From DASUTB01 sp036374835 (GTDB taxonomy: Bacteria > Actinomycetota > Actinomycetes > Jiangellales > Jiangellaceae): a stretch of 38,840 bases of DNA. Where the stretch lies: positions 1-38,840 of the forward strand of contig DASUTB010000114.1 of assembly GCA_036374835.1 (NCBI GenBank), read 5' to 3'. The position numbers were made by a program, and so were the translations under genes. This document shows, piece by piece, positions 15,037-22,543 of the stretch (its first letter is position 1; each line of letters begins with the position of its first letter). The notes under the pieces were generated by a model, which searched no databases, had not been told where the DNA came from, and saw nothing but the letters and a program-made list of their open reading frames with translations.

Positions 15037-16686
15037 GTGAGCGATCCGCAGACTCCATGGTGGCGTAGCGCCGCCATCTACCAGATCTACATCCGGTCGT
15101 TCGCCGACGGGACGGGCACCGGCGTCGGCGACATCCGCGGAATGAGGTCGCGGCTCGATTATCTCCGCGATCTCGGTGTCGACGCGATCTGGATCACGCC
15201 CTGGTACCCGTCTCCGATGCGGGACGGCGGCTACGACGTATCCGATTACCGCGGTATCGCCGAGCTCTTCGGCACCCTCGCCGAAGCCGAGCGGTTCATC
15301 GACGACGCGCATGAGCACGGGCTGCGCGTCATCATCGACATCGTGCCCAACCACACGTCCTTCCGGCACGCGTGGTTCGCCGCGGCCCGCGCTGCGGGGC
15401 CGGGCTCGCCCGAGCGTGATCGGTATATCTTCCGGCCGGGACGTGGCCCGTCCGGCGACTCCCCGCCGAACAACTGGAACAGCGTTTTCGGCGGCCCCGC
15501 GTGGACCAGGATCACCGAACGTGACGGCACGCCCGGTGAGTGGTACCTGCACCTGTTCGACTCATCGCAGCCGGACCTCAACTGGAACAACGAGGAGGTC
15601 CGCGCGGAGTTCGACGACATCCTGCGGTTCTGGTTCGACCGCGGTGTGGACGGTATCCGGATAGACGTGGCGAACGGCCTGGTCAAAGCGGCCGGATTGC
15701 CCGATCTGCCCACCGCCGCCGACGGCACCCCCCTCGAGCCGGCCGAGATCGCAGACCATCCGTATCTGGATCGGGACGGCGTGCACGAGATCTACCGGCG
15801 GTGGCGCAAGATCGCCGACGAATTCGATCATCGTCCGGTGTTCGTCGCCGAGGCGTGGGTGGAATCGCTCGAACGGCTGGCCGCGTACGTCCGTCCCGAC
15901 GAGCTGCACACCGCGTTCAACTTCGGCTACCTGCGGACCCCGTGGTCAGCACCGGAGCTGCGCGAGACGATCGACGCGACCATCGCCGCCATGTCAGCGG
16001 TCGGCGCGCCGGCCACGTGGGTGTTGTCGAACCACGACGTCGAGCGCCACGTTACTCGTTACGGCCGAGCCGAGACCGCGGCCGGCATCGGCGCTTCCAG
16101 GCCGGACGATCCCGGGCCGGTCGACCTGGAACTCGGCCTTCGCCGCGCCCGCGCGGCCGCACTTCTCACACTGGCGTTGCCCGGTAGCGCGTACGTGTAC
16201 CAGGGCGAGGAACTGGGCCTGCCCGAGGTCCTCGACATCCCGGAGAACATGCTGCAGGACCCGGTCTGGGTCCGGTCCGGACACACCCAGCGCGGCCGCG
16301 ACGGCTCCCGGGTTCCGCTGCCGTGGCTGGCCAGCGGGCCATCGTTCGGTTTCGGTGTAGGCCGGGCATGGTTGCCGCAGCCGGTCGACTGGGGGCGCCT
16401 TTCGGTGCAGGTTCAACGCGACGACCCTGGTTCGACTCTGTCGCTCTACCGTGCGGCGCTGCGGCTACGACGCGAGCTGCCCGCGCTGGGCAACGGCGAG
16501 ATGACGTGGCTGTCCGAGCCCGGCGACAGTCTCCTTGTGTTCACTCGTGAGCCGGAGTTCATGTGTGTGGTGAACCTGGGGACGGCGGCCGTCCCGCTAC
16601 CGGACCATCAGCGCTTGCTCCTGACCAGCAACCCACTCGACGAGGGTCTGCTGCCTCCGGACACCGCAGCGTGGCTCGTCGTGTAG
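15037..16686 (+). CDS. GH13 alpha-glucosidase
   Basis: The 549-aa cytoplasmic (beta/alpha)8-barrel glycosidase should hydrolyse alpha-glucosides such as maltose, isomaltose or sucrose. The four GH13 regions are present: DIVPNHTS (101-108), GIRIDVAN with nucleophile Asp210, FVAEAW with acid/base Glu272, and SNHDVERH with Asp334. The C-terminal all-beta domain is short, as in oligo-1,6-glucosidase/alpha-glucosidase subfamilies. The QGEELGLPE motif near residue 388 also fits these. The exact linkage preference is not readable. It is monocistronic: the convergent alpha/beta hydrolase ends 4 bases away. Confidence 0.94.
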   Translation: MSDPQTPWWRSAAIYQIYIRSFADGTGTGVGDIRGMRSRLDYLRDLGVDAIWITPWYPSPMRDGGYDVSDYRGIAELFGTLAEAERFIDDAHEHGLRVIIDIVPNHTSFRHAWFAAARAAGPGSPERDRYIFRPGRGPSGDSPPNNWNSVFGGPAWTRITERDGTPGEWYLHLFDSSQPDLNWNNEEVRAEFDDILRFWFDRGVDGIRIDVANGLVKAAGLPDLPTAADGTPLEPAEIADHPYLDRDGVHEIYRRWRKIADEFDHRPVFVAEAWVESLERLAAYVRPDELHTAFNFGYLRTPWSAPELRETIDATIAAMSAVGAPATWVLSNHDVERHVTRYGRAETAAGIGASRPDDPGPVDLELGLRRARAAALLTLALPGSAYVYQGEELGLPEVLDIPENMLQDPVWVRSGHTQRGRDGSRVPLPWLASGPSFGFGVGRAWLPQPVDWGRLSVQVQRDDPGSTLSLYRAALRLRRELPALGNGEMTWLSEPGDSLLVFTREPEFMCVVNLGTAAVPLPDHQRLLLTSNPLDEGLLPPDTAAWLVV

Positions 16687-16690
16687 CGGC

Positions 16691-17593
16691 TCACCGCGGT
16701 GCCAGATGCGCGAGCACTCGCTTCCACATGGGGACGATCAGCAGGTGCCCGGCGCCGGGTACCATCTCGAGCCGAGCATCCGGCAGCTGCCGCTGCCACC
16801 ACCGCCCGTGCTTCGACCCGGCGATCGGATCGGCCGAACCGTAGAGCAGCAACGTCTTCGCACGGACATCCTGTGGTTCGAAACCCCATGGCCGCAGCGT
16901 GTAGCCCGCCATGTCGCTGACCAGCCCGGCCGTCCCCTGCGCAACAGCGGCCGCCACGAGGCCGCTGACCCGTGCGACCGCGGCAGAGTCCTCGAGCACG
17001 GCGCGGTCGGCCTCGCTGCCTCCCAGCATCTCGATGCCGGCGCGCGGGTCGTCGGCCACCGCCGCGGCGAAGCCGGACAGCTGCTCGTTCATCGCCTCGT
17101 GAACCACTGCGGCCGGCATGCCGGCAAGCGCGTCCACAGCGGCGCTCACCTCCTCGGGCATCCACGGGACCTGCTCGTGCGGTGCCGGTGTAGCCACGAC
17201 GACCACCCGGTCGACCAGGTCGGGACGCTTCGCCGCCAGCGCCATGGCCACCCGCCCGCCGGCCGACCATCCCACTACGCCGACGGAGCCGAGCCCTCGC
17301 TCGTCAAGGACCGCCGCCGCATCCTCGGCCGCCGACGAGACCGTCGCCCAACGACTCGTGTCGAGCGGGTCCGAGTCGCCGTAGCCCGGTCGGTCGATCT
17401 CGATCAGGGTCACACCACGGCCAGCCGTCTGCCCCGGGTCCGGGTCGAAGAGCCCGGCTCCCGGCGCGGGATGGAACATCACGACCGCACGATCGCCATC
17501 GCCAGGGATCTCGTGCACGGCGACGCGGCGGTCCGGCGCCACCGGCACAAGGCGTGTCGTCGGGTCGGTCGCGGTTTCGATTCGTTGTGTCAT
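16691..17593 (-). CDS. Alpha/beta hydrolase
   Basis: The 300-aa serine hydrolase has the nucleophile elbow GWSAGG (Ser110), Asp255 in LLYGSADPIAG and His283 in GAGHLL, a complete triad. A HPAPGAG segment near residue 41 takes the place of the usual HG oxyanion motif. A helical cap lies between about residues 135 and 215. The substrate is unknown; esterase or haloalkane/epoxide-type activity cannot be distinguished. ATG at 17593 was chosen because the fold begins immediately after it. The gene is divergent from a WYL-domain regulator with a palindrome in the shared promoter, so that regulator probably controls it. Confidence 0.88.
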   Translation of the reverse strand: MTQRIETATDPTTRLVPVAPDRRVAVHEIPGDGDRAVVMFHPAPGAGLFDPDPGQTAGRGVTLIEIDRPGYGDSDPLDTSRWATVSSAAEDAAAVLDERGLGSVGVVGWSAGGRVAMALAAKRPDLVDRVVVVATPAPHEQVPWMPEEVSAAVDALAGMPAAVVHEAMNEQLSGFAAAVADDPRAGIEMLGGSEADRAVLEDSAAVARVSGLVAAAVAQGTAGLVSDMAGYTLRPWGFEPQDVRAKTLLLYGSADPIAGSKHGRWWQRQLPDARLEMVPGAGHLLIVPMWKRVLAHLAPR

Positions 17594-17615
17594 GCGGATA
17601 TTCTCAAGGAGGCCT

Positions 17616-17635
17616 GGTGACACCGTACTGTCACC
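17616..17635. promoter_or_regulatory. Candidate operator palindrome between hydrolase and WYL regulator
   Basis: GGTGACA and TGTCACC form a perfect 7-bp inverted repeat around a 6-bp centre. It sits in the 69-bp divergent intergenic region, 23 bases from the hydrolase start and 28 bases before the regulator start. This is the typical position for an autoregulated local repressor or activator site. Binding is inferred. Confidence 0.65.
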
Positions 17636-17662
17636 ATTTTCCAGCCAGATCCGGAGCCGCAC

Positions 17663-18361
17663 GTGAACCGCACCGACCGGCTGTACGCACTTGCCGAAGA
17701 GCTGCGATCGGCCGGCCGACGGGGGCGGACCGCGCAGCGGCTCGCCCACCGTCTCGAAGTGTCGGTTCGCACGGTCAAGCGTGACGTCTCGGCTCTGCAG
17801 CAGGCCGGTGTGCCGATCTGGGCGCAGGCCGGACCGGGCGGTGGCTACGTACTCGACGGCCGGGCCAGCCTGCCGCCGGTGAATTTCACCGAGGCCGAAG
17901 CCGTCGCTCTCGCGGTGGCGCTCACCGTCGGGCGAGACCTGCCGTTCGCCGTGCACGGGCGTACCGCCCTGACCAAGGTGCTCGACGCCATGCCGCGCGC
18001 CGCCCGCGAGCATGCCATGGAACTAGGTGGCCGCGTGTGGACCCGTGGCCACACCGGCCCGGCCCGGACGCCCGCGGTGCGCACCGTCGAGGAGGCGCTG
18101 CGCCGGCAGGTCGTCGTCTCGATCGTCCACCGGGGATCATCCGGTGCGACGACGAACCGAGCGGTCGAGCCGGTGGCGCTGGCGGCGACACACGGTCACT
18201 GGTACCTCATCGGGTACTGCCGGTTGCGCAGCGCACCGCGGTGGTTCCGCACAGATCGGATCGTGCAGGCCTGGCTGACCGCCGAACCGGCGCCGCCGCA
18301 CGATCCCGCGACATTCGCCGGCGTTCCACCGGCGGACGCGGCGCCGGTCACCGAAAGCTAG
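17663..18361 (+). CDS. HTH-WYL transcriptional regulator (YafY type)
   Basis: The 232-aa regulator has an N-terminal winged helix-turn-helix of the HTH_11/DeoR kind (residues about 4-60, TAQRLAHRLEVSVRTVKRDVSALQ), a short hinge with GPGGGYVL, then a WYL sensing domain (about 135-205) with GHWYLIGYCRLR and RWFRTDRIV. WYL domains sense small ligands or nucleic acid fragments. The GTG start has GGAG 6 bases upstream. It probably regulates the divergent hydrolase through the palindrome between them. Its TAG stop overlaps the stop of the convergent next gene within the tetranucleotide CTAG. Confidence 0.92.
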   Translation: MNRTDRLYALAEELRSAGRRGRTAQRLAHRLEVSVRTVKRDVSALQQAGVPIWAQAGPGGGYVLDGRASLPPVNFTEAEAVALAVALTVGRDLPFAVHGRTALTKVLDAMPRAAREHAMELGGRVWTRGHTGPARTPAVRTVEEALRRQVVVSIVHRGSSGATTNRAVEPVALAATHGHWYLIGYCRLRSAPRWFRTDRIVQAWLTAEPAPPHDPATFAGVPPADAAPVTES

Positions 18362-18999
18362 AGGGCGAACAGGGCAAGGCCGCTGCGGGCGACGATCGAC
18401 CCGTGCGGCGCGTCGAGCCGCCACCATGAGCCACTGCTGCGCAGGGTGACATCGCCGGACTCGGCGGCAAGGAATCCGTACGAGTCGGCGGCGTGTGCCA
18501 GCCGCAGCGGGACGCCGGCGGCCAGCTCGCCGTCCCACACCTCGGCGGCGAGCCGGTCCAACTCGGTCCGCGCCGCACGGCGGTCCATATCGGACGTCAG
18601 GTCCGGTGCACGGGACCGGAACTCGGCCACGCCGGCCCGCACCCGGGACGCGACATCGCCGACCGGAATTCGGGCCAGTTCCTCCCACCCGGTCCGCGGC
18701 GGCAGGCTGGCGGTCCAGCGCAGCGCCGGCAGCGTCGGCGGAAGCTCGAGCTCGCCATGGTCGCCGACCGCACGGGCGGCAAGGGTGCCGGCTTCGACCA
18801 CGACGTCCAGCGAGAGCGGTTCGGCAAGCTCAACGGCGCGCAACGCGAGCACGTCGAAGGGTGTCTCGGCGAAACATCCGGCAACCGGGCCACCGGCAAC
18901 GATGCGGATCGCGGCCTCGGCCTCGAACCGGGCGACCCGGGTGGCGAATACGGCGAGGTCGGCCGCAGCTCCCGGGTGGCGCGGAATCAGGACGGTCAT
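18358..18999 (-). CDS. Conserved actinobacterial-type protein of unknown function
   Basis: The 213-aa protein is likely soluble. There is no signal peptide, membrane helix or recognisable catalytic motif. Visible are an N-terminal LIPRHPGAAADLAVF segment, an alpha/beta middle with RWTASLPPRTGWEELARIPVGDV, and a C-terminal WWRLDAPHGSIVARSGLALF. Its ATG overlaps the TGA of the thioesterase gene (ATGA), so it is co-translated with it and probably works in the same pathway. The stop TAG shares CTAG with the convergent WYL gene. Confidence 0.8.
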   Translation of the reverse strand: MTVLIPRHPGAAADLAVFATRVARFEAEAAIRIVAGGPVAGCFAETPFDVLALRAVELAEPLSLDVVVEAGTLAARAVGDHGELELPPTLPALRWTASLPPRTGWEELARIPVGDVASRVRAGVAEFRSRAPDLTSDMDRRAARTELDRLAAEVWDGELAAGVPLRLAHAADSYGFLAAESGDVTLRSSGSWWRLDAPHGSIVARSGLALFAL

Positions 19000-19901
19000 C
19001 GGGCGGCCTCGCGGTGGCCGATGACCGTCCGGACCGGCGCCCGCAGCTGCTCGAGGGCGTCGCGTTCGCCCTCTCCCAGCGGCCGCGACTCGGCGGCCCG
19101 GACGTCGTAGGCGACCATCGTGCTCGCGGCGCGGGCGTAGACGGCGTCGTCGTCGCGCACCGTGTAGGCGAGATCGACCGACGAGGTGCCGATCCTGGTG
19201 ACGACGAGATCGACGCGGACCGGCTCGGTCCGGAACGGGATCGGGCGAGCGTAGTCGATCACGAGCCGGGCGATAACCTGCCGCTGATGCTCTTCGCGGT
19301 GACCGTCGAGGTGTGCCCGTCCGAGATCGATGCGGGCCTGCTGAAGATATTCGGCGATGGTCACGTTGTTGACATGGCCGTACGAGTCGAGATCGTCGAA
19401 CCGGACGGCGCATTCTGTACTGAACGTTGCGTCCTCCATCGCGGGCGCGGGACTATGCCCGTCACCCGCCATCATGTCGTCGCGAAAGCCGTCCAGGACC
19501 GTGCGCTCGGCCGTGGTGAGCCGCCTGAGGTGGTCGCCGCCCAGATCGTAGGGGACGACCACCGACGTCGCGGTGGCGCAGACCGTCCCGGCGCTGTCGC
19601 GCACCTCGTACCCGACCTCGAACGATGCCGCGGTCACCCGGCCGATTCGCGTGTCGACGCGCACCGGGTGTGGGCGGCCGTCCGGGCCTGCGTCGATGCG
19701 GATCGGCGACCGGTACGTCACGTCGTGCCGGTGGATCAGCACACCGGATGCCAGACCGGCGGTCCCACGACCGGCGGCGTCACGGAACAGCATGTCGACA
19801 CGTGCTTCCTGTAGGTACCGCAGCAGCACGACGTTGTTGACATGACCGAGCCGGTCGATGTCGGACCACCGGACGGGGACGGACGAGACGTGACGGGCCA
19901 T
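18996..19901 (-). CDS. Double-hotdog acyl-CoA thioesterase
   Basis: The 301-aa protein contains two tandem hotdog domains, each beginning with a 4HBT-type motif: VRWSDIDRLGHVNN near residue 10 and VRFDDLDSYGHVNN near residue 158. The Asp in each (DIDRLGH, DLDSYGH) matches the 4-hydroxybenzoyl-CoA thioesterase-type catalytic Asp. It would hydrolyse acyl-CoA thioesters in the cytoplasm; chain specificity is not readable. ATG at 19901 has a GAGGATGGG ribosome-binding stretch. It is coupled to the downstream unknown gene by an ATGA overlap. Confidence 0.92.
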   Translation of the reverse strand: MARHVSSVPVRWSDIDRLGHVNNVVLLRYLQEARVDMLFRDAAGRGTAGLASGVLIHRHDVTYRSPIRIDAGPDGRPHPVRVDTRIGRVTAASFEVGYEVRDSAGTVCATATSVVVPYDLGGDHLRRLTTAERTVLDGFRDDMMAGDGHSPAPAMEDATFSTECAVRFDDLDSYGHVNNVTIAEYLQQARIDLGRAHLDGHREEHQRQVIARLVIDYARPIPFRTEPVRVDLVVTRIGTSSVDLAYTVRDDDAVYARAASTMVAYDVRAAESRPLGEGERDALEQLRAPVRTVIGHREAAR

Positions 19902-19923
19902 CGTCCCATCCTCACATTGTGGT

Positions 19924-20005
19924 TCGATCACGTTCAGTAGGCGTAGCGACGTCGTACCATGCGTGCAGACATGGTATGGCGTCGCTGCGCCTGGTAACGA
20001 TCGAG
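19924..20005. repeat. Hairpin repeat family 2, copy 2
   Basis: GCGTAGCGACGTCGTACCAT (19941-19960) pairs with 19971-19990 in 17 of 20 positions around a 10-base loop. It is flanked by CGATCACGTTC (19925-19935) and CGATCG. It lies between the ettA stop (5 bases away) and the thioesterase start. The arm sequence matches copy 1 at 14881-14970. Confidence 0.8.
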
Positions 20006-20010
20006 CGGCC

Positions 20011-21687
20011 TCAGTCGCGGGTGAGCTTGCGGTACGTCACCCGGTGCGGGCGGGCGGCCTCGGCCCCGAGGCGCTCGACCTTGTTCTTCTCGTACGCGTC
20101 GAAGTTGCCCTCGAACCAGAACCACTTCGCCGGATCCTGCTCATCGCCCTCCCACGCCAGGATGTGGGTAGCGACGCGGTCGAGGAACCACCGGTCATGC
20201 GACGTGATCACCGCGCAGCCCGGGAACTGGAGCAATGCGTTCTCCAGCGACTGGAGCGTCTCGACGTCGAGGTCGTTGGTCGGCTCGTCGAGCAGGATCA
20301 GGTTGCCGCCCTGCTTGAGGGTGAGCGCGAGGTTCAGCCGGTTCCGCTCGCCACCGGACAACACGTCGGCCGGCTTCTGCTGATCGGGCCCCTTGAAACC
20401 GAACGCCGCGATGTACGCCCGGCTGGGCATCTCGACGTGGCCCACCTTGATGTGATCCAGGCCCTCGGAGACGACCTCCCACACCGACTTGCCCGGCGCG
20501 ATACCGGCTCGGTTCTGGTCGACGTACGACAACTTGACGGTGTCGCCGACGATGAGCTCACCGGAATCCGGCTGCTCCTCGCCCACGATCATCTTGAACA
20601 GGGTCGTCTTACCCACGCCGTTCGGGCCGATCACACCGACGATGCCGTTGCGCGGCAGCGAGAACGACAGGTCGTGTATGAGTAGCCGGTCGCCGAAGCC
20701 CTTCGCGACGTCCTCGGCCTCGACCACTTGCGTGCCGAGCCGCGGACCGGGCGGGATCTGGATCTCGTCGAAGTCGAGTTTCTTGGCCTTCTCGGCCTCG
20801 GTGGCCATCTCGTCGTACCTGTTCAGACGAGCGCGCTGCTTGGCCTGCCGGCCCCTCGGGTTCGACCGGACCCACTCGAGTTCCTCGGCCATGCGCCGTG
20901 CCCGCTTCGCGTCCTTCTGGCCCTCGACCTTGAGCCGGGTCTGCTTGTTCTCCAGGTACGTCGTGTAGTTGCCCTGGTAGCCGTGGACGCGGCCGCGGTC
21001 GACCTCGGCGATCCACTCGGCCACATGGTCGAGGAAGTACCGGTCGTGGGTGACCGCGACGACCGTCCCCTCGTACTTCTCCAGGTGCTGTTCGAGCCAC
21101 TGCACACTCTCGGCGTCGAGATGGTTGGTCGGCTCGTCGAGCAGGAGGAGGTCGGGCTTTTCCAGCAGAAGCTTGCAGAGCGCGACGCGCCGCCGCTCGC
21201 CTCCGGACAGGTGCGTGACGGGCATGTCGCCGGGCGGGCAGCGCAGCGCATCCATCGCCTGCTCGAGCTGGGAATCGAGATCCCACGCGTTGCGGTGGTC
21301 GAGTTGCTCCTGGAGCCGGCCCATTTCGTTGAGCAGCTCGTCGGAGTACTCGACCGCCATCTTCTCGGCGATCTCGTTGAACCGGTCGAGCATCGCCTTG
21401 GTCTCACCGACGCCCTCTTCGACGTTGCCGAGCACCGTCTTGTCCTCATTGAGCGAGGGCTCCTGGGGCAGGAATCCGACGGTGTAGCCAGGCGTCAGAT
21501 ACGCCTCACCGTTGGACGGCTGGTCGACGCCGGCCATGATCTTGAGCACACTCGACTTGCCGGCGCCGTTCGGGCCGACGACGCCAATCTTCGCGCCAGG
21601 CAGGAACGCGAGGGTGACGTCGTCAAGAATGACTTTGTCGCCGTGCGCCTTGCGCGCCTTGCGCATCACGTAAATGAATTCGGCCAT
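20011..21687 (-). CDS. ettA: EttA, energy-dependent translational throttle ABC-F ATPase
   Basis: The 558-aa ABC-F protein binds the ribosomal E site and couples translation to ATP/ADP ratio. Two ATPase domains are visible: Walker A GPNGAGKS (about 39-46) with signature HLSGGERRRVALC and Walker B LLLLDEPTNHLD; and Walker A GPNGVGKT with VLSGGERNRLNLA and LILLDEPTNDLD. The EttA arm between motifs and the charged linker with RARLNRYDEM are present. The length matches the mycobacterial ortholog. There is no membrane segment. It follows ssb on the same strand with a 126-base gap holding a perfect palindrome. Confidence 0.97.
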   Translation of the reverse strand: MAEFIYVMRKARKAHGDKVILDDVTLAFLPGAKIGVVGPNGAGKSSVLKIMAGVDQPSNGEAYLTPGYTVGFLPQEPSLNEDKTVLGNVEEGVGETKAMLDRFNEIAEKMAVEYSDELLNEMGRLQEQLDHRNAWDLDSQLEQAMDALRCPPGDMPVTHLSGGERRRVALCKLLLEKPDLLLLDEPTNHLDAESVQWLEQHLEKYEGTVVAVTHDRYFLDHVAEWIAEVDRGRVHGYQGNYTTYLENKQTRLKVEGQKDAKRARRMAEELEWVRSNPRGRQAKQRARLNRYDEMATEAEKAKKLDFDEIQIPPGPRLGTQVVEAEDVAKGFGDRLLIHDLSFSLPRNGIVGVIGPNGVGKTTLFKMIVGEEQPDSGELIVGDTVKLSYVDQNRAGIAPGKSVWEVVSEGLDHIKVGHVEMPSRAYIAAFGFKGPDQQKPADVLSGGERNRLNLALTLKQGGNLILLDEPTNDLDVETLQSLENALLQFPGCAVITSHDRWFLDRVATHILAWEGDEQDPAKWFWFEGNFDAYEKNKVERLGAEAARPHRVTYRKLTRD

Positions 21688-21736
21688 AGCGAGTCAAGTT
21701 TACGGGCTCTGCCGTGGACCGCCGAAATCACCGGGA

Positions 21737-21798
21737 GCGCGTGATCGCGGGCGAGTTATGGGTGGCGGTCATGACGGAGAACGCCCGCGATCACGCGC
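21737..21798. repeat. 17-bp perfect inverted repeat between ettA and ssb
   Basis: GCGCGTGATCGCGGGCG (21737-21753) is the exact reverse complement of 21782-21798, with a 28-base spacer. It has no U-tract. It may be a terminator for ssb, a protein site, or another REP-like palindrome; it shares a GTGATC core with the other families here. Confidence 0.75.
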
Positions 21799-21813
21799 CG
21801 GCCTTGGAATGAG

Positions 21814-22419
21814 CTACACCGGGTTAAGCGTCCGGCCGTCTTCAGTGGGGAAGCCTTCGCCGCCTTCGAAGTCGGACGACCGGTTCTCCGGCTGCCGGCC
21901 GCCATCGGTGTGCTCGTCCCCGGCAGGCGGATCGGCCGAAGGCTCCTGCGAACCGTCGGCCGCTGTGGACGGTGGCGGGAAGGGGTCTTCCTGATTCGGC
22001 CTGGACTCTTCCAGCAGGTCGCTGATCTCGTCCTCGTCGTTGGGCATCTGGTTCCGGGCGCGCTCCACCTTCGAGAACTTGGAAACGCCCCGGCGAAGGT
22101 CGTGTCCCACGCTGATCGCGTCGATCTCAGCGGTGACGCGCCGCTCGCCGTGGTCGGTCACGCGGTCGTTGATCCTCAGCTTGCCCACGACGACGACCGG
22201 ATCACCCTTCTCCAGGGAATTCGCGACGTTCTCCGACCATCCCCACCGGCAGACGACGTGGTACCAGGACGTGCCGGCGTCCTCCCAGGTGTTCCTGGGA
22301 CCGGGCCTCCAGTGGTTCTGGGCAACCGAGAACAGCGTGATCGGCGTCCCGTTACTGGTCGTGGTTTGGAACGGTTCGTTGCCGACATTTCCCGTGATGG
22401 TGACGTGCGGTTTGGCCAT
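21814..22419 (-). CDS. ssb: Single-stranded DNA-binding protein, paralog type
   Basis: The 201-aa protein has an OB-fold in the first ~110 residues: VTITGNVGNEPFQTTTSNG, RRVTAEIDAISVGHDLRRG, and the ssDNA-stacking WYHVVCRWGWSENVANSL segment. The C-terminal third is acidic and disordered but ends in TLNPV, lacking the D-D-D-I-P-F-type tip that recruits partners to housekeeping SSB. This suggests the second, non-replicative SSB paralog (SsbB/SsbA split seen in actinobacteria). A GGAGG Shine-Dalgarno precedes the ATG. It lies downstream of two large GTPase genes with a 124-base gap holding a hairpin and a DnaA-box-like 9-mer. Confidence 0.92.
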   Translation of the reverse strand: MAKPHVTITGNVGNEPFQTTTSNGTPITLFSVAQNHWRPGPRNTWEDAGTSWYHVVCRWGWSENVANSLEKGDPVVVVGKLRINDRVTDHGERRVTAEIDAISVGHDLRRGVSKFSKVERARNQMPNDEDEISDLLEESRPNQEDPFPPPSTAADGSQEPSADPPAGDEHTDGGRQPENRSSDFEGGEGFPTEDGRTLNPV

Positions 22420-22432
22420 GGTGCGCCTCCAG

Positions 22433-22461
22433 CGCTGATCGAGTGCATGTCCCGATCAGCG
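22433..22461. promoter_or_regulatory. Hairpin in the ssb upstream region
   Basis: CGCTGATCG (22433-22441) and CGATCAGCG (22453-22461) form a perfect 9-bp stem with an 11-base loop, 14 bases upstream of the ssb ATG and next to its Shine-Dalgarno. It could be a leader hairpin or an operator. Confidence 0.55.
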
Positions 22462-22503
22462 TGCTCGCGCACACCGAGCAATGGCGACCCCGCCGAGCCA
22501 AGT

Positions 22504-22512
22504 TGTGGATAA
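22504..22512 (-). promoter_or_regulatory. Perfect DnaA-box 9-mer upstream of ssb
   Basis: The minus strand reads TTATCCACA, the strict DnaA box consensus, 85-93 bases upstream of the ssb start. A single box is not an origin. It could reflect DnaA control of ssb or chance. Confidence 0.4.
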
Positions 22513-22543
22513 CTCGGCCGTTTGGCGACAAGTGTCAGAAGAG

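Noticed and set aside
22504..22512. A replication origin
   Set aside because: A single DnaA box without a cluster, AT-rich unwinding element, dnaA or dnaN nearby does not make an origin.
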